From an uncultured Lachnospiraceae bacterium (GTDB lineage: Bacteria > Bacillota > Clostridia > Lachnospirales > Lachnospiraceae): DNA of 10,563 nucleotides. A program made the position numbers and the translations under genes. Shown here piece by piece: positions 6,278 through 10,563 of the stretch (position 1 is the first letter of the stretch; every line of letters starts with the position of its first letter). The stretch spans positions 1 through 10,563 of the forward strand of contig CABRSG010000056.1 of assembly GCA_902473545.1 (NCBI GenBank), in the 5' to 3' direction. The notes under the pieces are model-generated. The model was not told the DNA's origin and made no database searches. It worked only from the letters and a program-made list of their open reading frames with translations.

Positions 6278-7223
6278 CGTTCGTTCCTCTCTTTCCTTTC
6301 CGTCCGTAGACCTTTCGCACCACAAACTGCGGAGACCGCTGTATCACAAGAAACATCCTGCCGATGTATTCCCCGATCAGACCCATAAACAGGAGGATCA
6401 CGCCGGAGAAAAAACACACCGCGGCTACCATGGTTGACCATCCGATCGGAACCGCCGGATGGATCATCTTGTTGATAAAGACGGCGATCACCCCGACCAG
6501 TCCCAGGACCGAGAACAGACATCCAAGCCTCGTCGCCACCCGCAGCGGTACAACAGAAAAGCCCATAATATTCGACCAGAGCTGAAGCAGCTTTTTTAAT
6601 GTATAGTTAGACTGTCCGATTTCCCGCTTAAAATGCTGGATCGGCACGCTGCTGATATTTTTCGTCGTGCGCAGAAACAACCCCTGCAGATGCGTAAACG
6701 GACTCTCATAGCGAATCACTGAATCCCGCACGAACCGGCGGATCACCCAATAGCTCGACGTCTTCATCCCTTTTGGTTTTCCGATCAGCCAGCGCACCGT
6801 CATATAATTGACATAACTGCCGAAATTGCGAAACGGACTTTGCTTTTTCTGCTCGTAGTAGCCATAAACAATATCGTAACCCTTGTCAAACTCTGCAAAC
6901 AGATATTTAAGCTGTGAGGGATGCGTCTGCCCATCGTCGTCCATCGCGATCAGAATATCCCCCTCCGCACAGTTCAGCCCTGCCATCACGGCATTATGCT
7001 GCCCGCTGTTAAACGCAAGCTCGACCACCCTCACACAGTCATACTCCTCTGCAAGCGCACGCAGCTCGTTTATCGTCTTTGGATTATTGGGAGAATAATC
7101 ATCCACCAGCACAAATTCATATTCGTTTCTGCCAAGGCGCTCCATTTCTTCCATGGTCGTCTCGACGACCTTACGAATCGTCCTGTCTGAATTATAACAC
7201 GGAATGATGATGCTGTGCAGCAT
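6186..7223 (-). CDS. GT2 glycosyltransferase with two C-terminal membrane helices (CsbB/GtrB/ArnC type)
   Basis: Enzymes of this type transfer a sugar from a nucleotide sugar to a polyprenyl phosphate at the inner membrane face. The protein has 345 residues. The GT-A fold is clear: SIIIPCYNSDRTI (4-16), LVDDYSPN (39-46) and the DXD-type motif AMDDDGQTHP (93-102). The segment REIGQSNYTLKKL (200-212) is typical of this group. Two membrane helices follow at about 231-253 and 263-288, then GEYIGRMF and RSPQFVVRK. AGGAGG lies 8 nt before the ATG, and the gene starts 17 bp after the YfhO-family stop. Homologues usually end shortly after the RSPQ-like segment; here the frame continues for about 40 residues and overlaps the ATP-grasp gene by 92 bp. 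That tail (DEENYDSGRG onward) is the ATP-grasp DNA read out of frame, so it may reflect a small indel. The donor sugar is unknown. Confidence 0.92.
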   Translation of the reverse strand: MLHSIIIPCYNSDRTIRKVVETTMEEMERLGRNEYEFVLVDDYSPNNPKTINELRALAEEYDCVRVVELAFNSGQHNAVMAGLNCAEGDILIAMDDDGQTHPSQLKYLFAEFDKGYDIVYGYYEQKKQSPFRNFGSYVNYMTVRWLIGKPKGMKTSSYWVIRRFVRDSVIRYESPFTHLQGLFLRTTKNISSVPIQHFKREIGQSNYTLKKLLQLWSNIMGFSVVPLRVATRLGCLFSVLGLVGVIAVFINKMIHPAVPIGWSTMVAAVCFFSGVILLFMGLIGEYIGRMFLVIQRSPQFVVRKVYGRKGKRGTNDEENYDSGRGDISGAADPDGEASGDLFHRG

Positions 7224-7240
7224 TTTTCTCTCCTCCTTCG

Positions 7241-9946
7241 TTACTTCTTATTCAAAGCCCGTCTCCTTCTGCGCGCAGCAAGCAAAAGGAACAAAAACAT
7301 TGCGAATGCGATAACGGAAACACAGACGCCGATCCGCAGTCCCGGCATCCGGTAGCGCAGCTCGATCGTATGCTCTCCCGGCTCCAGCCAGATCCCCATA
7401 TACATCAGGTTTGCCTTTTGGATCTCTGTCTCCTGCCCGTCTACATACGCTGTCCAGCCGTTCTGGTACGGAACAGAAAACACCAGAAGCTTTTTCTCCT
7501 CCAGACTGATCGTTCCCCTGACGCAGTTTGTCAGAACCTCCACATTCTCCAATGCATTTTCTTTCAGATGATCCGTGTAGGAGCTCATATTATCCATCGG
7601 CTGACAGAAAATCTGAATATCGTCAAACTTCAAAGTATCTTTATCTGAAAAAGTAATCTTACATTCACCGGCGGCTTCCTTATGGTATCCCAGATTGAAC
7701 AAATATGCTTTCTGTCCGGAATAGTAAGGATTCTCCACCCCGTGAAGGCTGTAGGAAGACCTGTATTCCCCGCAGCTATAGCTAAACGATGTGCTGTAGC
7801 CTTCCTCATAGCGCAGCCCTTTGATATACAGATAGACCTCGGAATCCGCCGCGCCGTCAAATTTCAGGGTAAGGGAAGCCTCCTCATCCTCTGACGCCTG
7901 GATCGTAATCCTTCCCTCCTCCAGCGTTACGTTTTTGCAGATCTTTTCCGTAATCTCTGCAATCCGTCCGGTAATCTGCACTGCACCGTCCTCCGCCAAA
8001 GTTTCAAAGTCCGCTCCGCTTTCCGGGTTCTCCAGCGAAGCCGCCTGCATCAGCACCTCCTGCCGTTCCGGCACCTCATACGAGAGCAGCTCCTCCTCAC
8101 TGATCACCGTGTCATACGTATAGCCGATGGGCAGCGCCATCTCATTTTCAAACACCTCATAGGTCTTACCGTTTTTCTCCGTCTCCAGCACCTTTGTATA
8201 ACCGTAGGGCAGATCATATGCGGTATCCTTCAGAAGCGCATAATATTTCACACACGCCAGCGTGTCCAGGAACGAGCGTCCGTTAAAGCCAAGAAGACGC
8301 ACGCCGCTCCAGGTGCAGACGCCCATCTGGCTCCAGAAATCCTGCATGATCCTGCTGGTCGTACTGGAATACCAGACTGTGCCGTTGTAGTCCAAAAACT
8401 GCGCGGCTCCCTGTATCTGCCGGTAGGTCTGCCTGGTAGCCGCACGGTAAAACGTGTTGTCCTCCACATCTTCTATCGCCGCCAGCGGCATCTTCGTGAT
8501 GCTGTCCACCACCGTGCCCGCCTGCGGAAATTCATCGGTGTAATTGCCCATTCGCGGTGCAAAGGTCTCCAGTCCATAACACCACAGGGATACAACCGTA
8601 AGGGCGACCAAAGCCCCGCCTGCCAGCCGCGTCTTTTCCGGTTTCCGCCATAAAAACAGCAGGACCGCAAGCGTCAGCGCCATCACAAAACCCGATACCA
8701 GTGCAATATAACGGTTTTTTCCATGGGCGAACAGCACCTCCGCTGCAAACAGCGCCAGGAAAGGCAGCGATGCCAGCGCCACGATCAGCCGTTCTTTTTT
8801 TGTAAGCTCAAAGATATCCTCTATCACAAACGCCAGTGCAACAGACAGCGCAAATGAATACACATAGCTCCAGCGGTTGTTGATATTGCTGAAGCCGCTG
8901 AACACAAACGCCACAGCCGGGATCATGCAGAAGATCGTTCCCGTGATCACAGATGCCTTGACGGTTTTTCTTCCTTTTCGCAGGAAAAGCACTACCAGCC
9001 CGATATAGATCAGCGGGATGTATCCCAGGCGCAGCCAGTTTCCCGGTCCCCGTCCGGCCGTCAGAAAATCGCGCAGGAAATTGACCGGCCATCTCCATCC
9101 ATAGAAAAGGAAATTCACGCTGCTGCCGTACTCCACCGCCTCTGTGCGCCCGCTCGTCAGATAGGAGGCAAAGGAATCCACCAGCGTAGCGTTCCCGATC
9201 AGAACGCCGAGCAGATAGGAGCCGATGATCATGCCGGTCAGCTTCCAGAATTCCCGCCAGGTACGCCGCTCACGATTTCCAAAGAACCGGATCAGAAAAT
9301 AGACGCCGGTGGCAAGTGTGTTAATATAGAAAAAATAATAGCCGCACCAGAGATGGAGCCACACAACCAGTGTGCAAAGCCACCAGCGGCTGTTCTGATA
9401 GATTTCTTCCACGGCAAGAATACACAGCGGCAGCATGATCAAACCATACAGGAAGTGCGCATGCCGCATACACGCCCACATCCCATAGCCGCAGTAAATA
9501 TAGGAAAAACTGCCGATCAGTGCCGCCGTCCATCCTCTCTTAAAGTACATCAGGAACGCCGACATGGAAAGTCCGGCAACGTAAAACCGCGCCAGCAAAA
9601 TAAACGTATAGGCAAATTCCACGTCAGAGGCATCAAACAGCAGAAACAGCCAGTACAGCGGTTCAAGATGCACGGTAATGGTGTTCCCCATGCCAAGCGT
9701 AAAATCGTAGGTGGGAATGGAAAAATCTCCGGCAAGAAATCCCGCAAGAATCTCCCGCGTTTTTTTCCCAAAATAAGCCGCCCGCGGCACGTACTGCGCC
9801 ACCGCGTCAGAATACCATACAAAGCTTTTATCCTGCACGAGCAGCACCAGAAATACGCCCGCTGTCACCACGGCAAACAGCACGCTGTACAACAGAATAT
9901 ATTTCAGGTAATCGCTCACCCTGCGCGTTGAATACATTTCTGCCAT
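7241..9946 (-). CDS. YfhO-family polytopic membrane protein (GT-C-like glycosyltransferase)
   Basis: The 901-residue product resembles Bacillus YfhO and is probably a membrane protein that moves a sugar from an undecaprenyl phosphate carrier to an envelope acceptor outside the cell. The N-terminal half has about 11-13 hydrophobic segments between residues 13 and 465. The first extracellular loop has the family motif WYSDAVAQYVPRAAYF (44-59), with Asp47 a candidate catalytic acid, and DFTLGMGN (81-88). NINNRWSY (363-370) is another family motif. Residues from about 470 to 865 form an extracytoplasmic domain ending with PYQNGWTAYVDGQ and the GEHTIELRYRMPG segment. A last helix (870-891) and RRRRR follow. 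The start ATG has GGAGGAG 7 nt upstream, inside the last codons of ppk1. It is followed 17 bp later by the GT2 gene, matching the csbB-yfhO partnership known in Bacillus. Acceptor identity is inference. Confidence 0.9.
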   Translation of the reverse strand: MAEMYSTRRVSDYLKYILLYSVLFAVVTAGVFLVLLVQDKSFVWYSDAVAQYVPRAAYFGKKTREILAGFLAGDFSIPTYDFTLGMGNTITVHLEPLYWLFLLFDASDVEFAYTFILLARFYVAGLSMSAFLMYFKRGWTAALIGSFSYIYCGYGMWACMRHAHFLYGLIMLPLCILAVEEIYQNSRWWLCTLVVWLHLWCGYYFFYINTLATGVYFLIRFFGNRERRTWREFWKLTGMIIGSYLLGVLIGNATLVDSFASYLTSGRTEAVEYGSSVNFLFYGWRWPVNFLRDFLTAGRGPGNWLRLGYIPLIYIGLVVLFLRKGRKTVKASVITGTIFCMIPAVAFVFSGFSNINNRWSYVYSFALSVALAFVIEDIFELTKKERLIVALASLPFLALFAAEVLFAHGKNRYIALVSGFVMALTLAVLLFLWRKPEKTRLAGGALVALTVVSLWCYGLETFAPRMGNYTDEFPQAGTVVDSITKMPLAAIEDVEDNTFYRAATRQTYRQIQGAAQFLDYNGTVWYSSTTSRIMQDFWSQMGVCTWSGVRLLGFNGRSFLDTLACVKYYALLKDTAYDLPYGYTKVLETEKNGKTYEVFENEMALPIGYTYDTVISEEELLSYEVPERQEVLMQAASLENPESGADFETLAEDGAVQITGRIAEITEKICKNVTLEEGRITIQASEDEEASLTLKFDGAADSEVYLYIKGLRYEEGYSTSFSYSCGEYRSSYSLHGVENPYYSGQKAYLFNLGYHKEAAGECKITFSDKDTLKFDDIQIFCQPMDNMSSYTDHLKENALENVEVLTNCVRGTISLEEKKLLVFSVPYQNGWTAYVDGQETEIQKANLMYMGIWLEPGEHTIELRYRMPGLRIGVCVSVIAFAMFLFLLLAARRRRRALNKK

Positions 9947-9950
9947 ATCC

Positions 9951-10563
9951 CTACTCCTCCGACACCGGCTCTGCCGGGATAAATACGCGGTCGTGGACCG
10001 GATCCGCCGGCTTTGCCACCCGCTTTACCGCCTCTTCACAGAAATAGTCCTGCGCGCACAAAAGTACCTTTCCGCGCTTGTCGATCTTCTCGTAGGTGCC
10101 GTCCGGCTGCAGGATGTGCGCCTTGACATTGTCCGCGAGCTGGATCTTTAAAATATGATATGCCTCCTCCTTAATCTGGTCGTTTTCCAGCGGGAAGAGG
10201 ATTTCCACGCGCTTGTCGAGGTTGCGCGGCATCCAGTCCGCGCTGCCCATAAAGATCTCCGGCTGCCCGTTATTGTGGAAGTAGAAAATACGCGCGTGCT
10301 CCAGGAAATTTCCGACGATCGAGCGCACCGTGATATTCTCGCTGACCCCCGGAATACCGGTCTTCAGGCAGCAGATGCCGCGGATAATAAGCTCGATCTT
10401 GACACCCGCCGCGCTTGCCTCATAGAGCTGGGCGATAATCTCCCTGTCGCATAAAGAATTCATCTTTGCAATGATATGCGCCGGTTCGCCTGCCCGCGCG
10501 TGCTCCGTCTCCCGGCGAATCAGCTCCCCGAAACGGCTGCGCAGCCATATCGGCGCAAGCGAA
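9951..10563 (-). CDS. ppk1: Polyphosphate kinase 1, C-terminal part (5' end beyond window)
   Basis: PPK1 makes inorganic polyphosphate reversibly from ATP at or near the membrane. Only the last 203 residues are present, reading in from the right edge, out of about 700 in the family. The fragment covers most of the C-terminal domain: APIWLRSRFGELIRRE, then IIAKMNSLCDREIIAQLYEA, LIIRGICCLKTGIPGVSENI, and VGNFLEHARIFYF. The histidine of FLEHARI (fragment residue 89) matches the second conserved catalytic-site histidine of PPK1. MGSADWMPRNLDKRVE, also characteristic, follows. The first catalytic histidine and the N-terminal and head domains lie outside the window. An ATG at 10463 is internal and is not a start. 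The stop codon is 4 bp before the YfhO-family ATG, so both are probably co-transcribed. Confidence 0.96.
   Translation of the reverse strand, partial: SLAPIWLRSRFGELIRRETEHARAGEPAHIIAKMNSLCDREIIAQLYEASAAGVKIELIIRGICCLKTGIPGVSENITVRSIVGNFLEHARIFYFHNNGQPEIFMGSADWMPRNLDKRVEILFPLENDQIKEEAYHILKIQLADNVKAHILQPDGTYEKIDKRGKVLLCAQDYFCEEAVKRVAKPADPVHDRVFIPAEPVSEE
9954..9960 (-). promoter_or_regulatory. Ribosome binding site of the YfhO-family gene inside the end of ppk1
   Basis: GGAGGAG is made by the last two Glu codons of ppk1 and precedes the YfhO-family ATG by 7 nt, with the ppk1 stop codon TAG between them. This layout favours coupled translation and leaves no room for a promoter or terminator between the two genes. 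Confidence 0.8.

Noticed and set aside
6278..6325. Earlier ATG for the ATP-grasp gene
   Set aside because: The added 16 residues are charged, lie inside the GT2 gene and precede the conserved MKKIMILGAG start, which has its own ribosome site.
5612..6388. Plus-strand open frame of 258 codons
   Set aside because: It lies antisense to the ATP-grasp and GT2 genes, has Arg/Leu-rich composition typical of a shadow frame and matches no family I know.
9353..9931. Plus-strand open frame of 192 codons
   Set aside because: It is antisense to the conserved YfhO-family coding sequence and is rich in His, Arg, Lys and Gln without any fold-like pattern.

Overview
The window looks like chromosome from a moderate-GC Firmicute, most likely a gut Lachnospiraceae-type Clostridium relative. 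This rests on strong AGGAGG-type ribosome sites, the typical style of the amino-acid binding protein and of the FN3-bearing secreted peptidase, and a YfhO/GT2 pair of Gram-positive type. No 16S, tRNA, mobile element, CRISPR or phage gene is visible, so the family assignment is inference. Seven of the eight genes lie on the minus strand; only the flippase is on the plus strand.

Left block (1-2204, minus strand): a polar amino-acid ABC importer in the order binding protein, permease, ATPase, with 1-bp and 11-bp overlaps between genes, a candidate promoter at 2176-2204, and the ATPase running off the left edge. The binding protein is odd at both ends: no lipobox, about ten residues missing from the first ligand-binding strand, and a Glu/Ala-rich C-terminal tail.

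Middle block (2205-3626): an intergenic stretch with several hairpins, including a strong terminator, then a secreted FN3 plus M15 (VanY-like) cell-wall peptidase with a structured leader. A candidate promoter for the peptidase and a better one for the flippase diverge from 3458-3549.

Right block (3627-10563): a plus-strand Wzx-like polysaccharide flippase converges, with an 8-bp gap, on a minus-strand run of ppk1 (3' part only), a YfhO-family membrane protein, a CsbB/GtrB-like GT2 glycosyltransferase with two C-terminal membrane helices, and an ATP-grasp ligase. Gaps in this run are 4 bp and 17 bp, followed by a 92-bp out-of-frame overlap, so it reads as one transcription unit. The GT2 and YfhO proteins match the known logic of three-component envelope glycosylation: a cytoplasmic GT2 loads a sugar onto undecaprenyl phosphate, a flippase turns it over, and a multi-membrane GT-C-like protein transfers it outside. 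The ATP-grasp enzyme could decorate a precursor by amide bond formation, and ppk1 adds a phosphate or energy-metabolism link. This combination is the best candidate in the window for an undescribed surface-modification pathway, but the substrate cannot be read from sequence.
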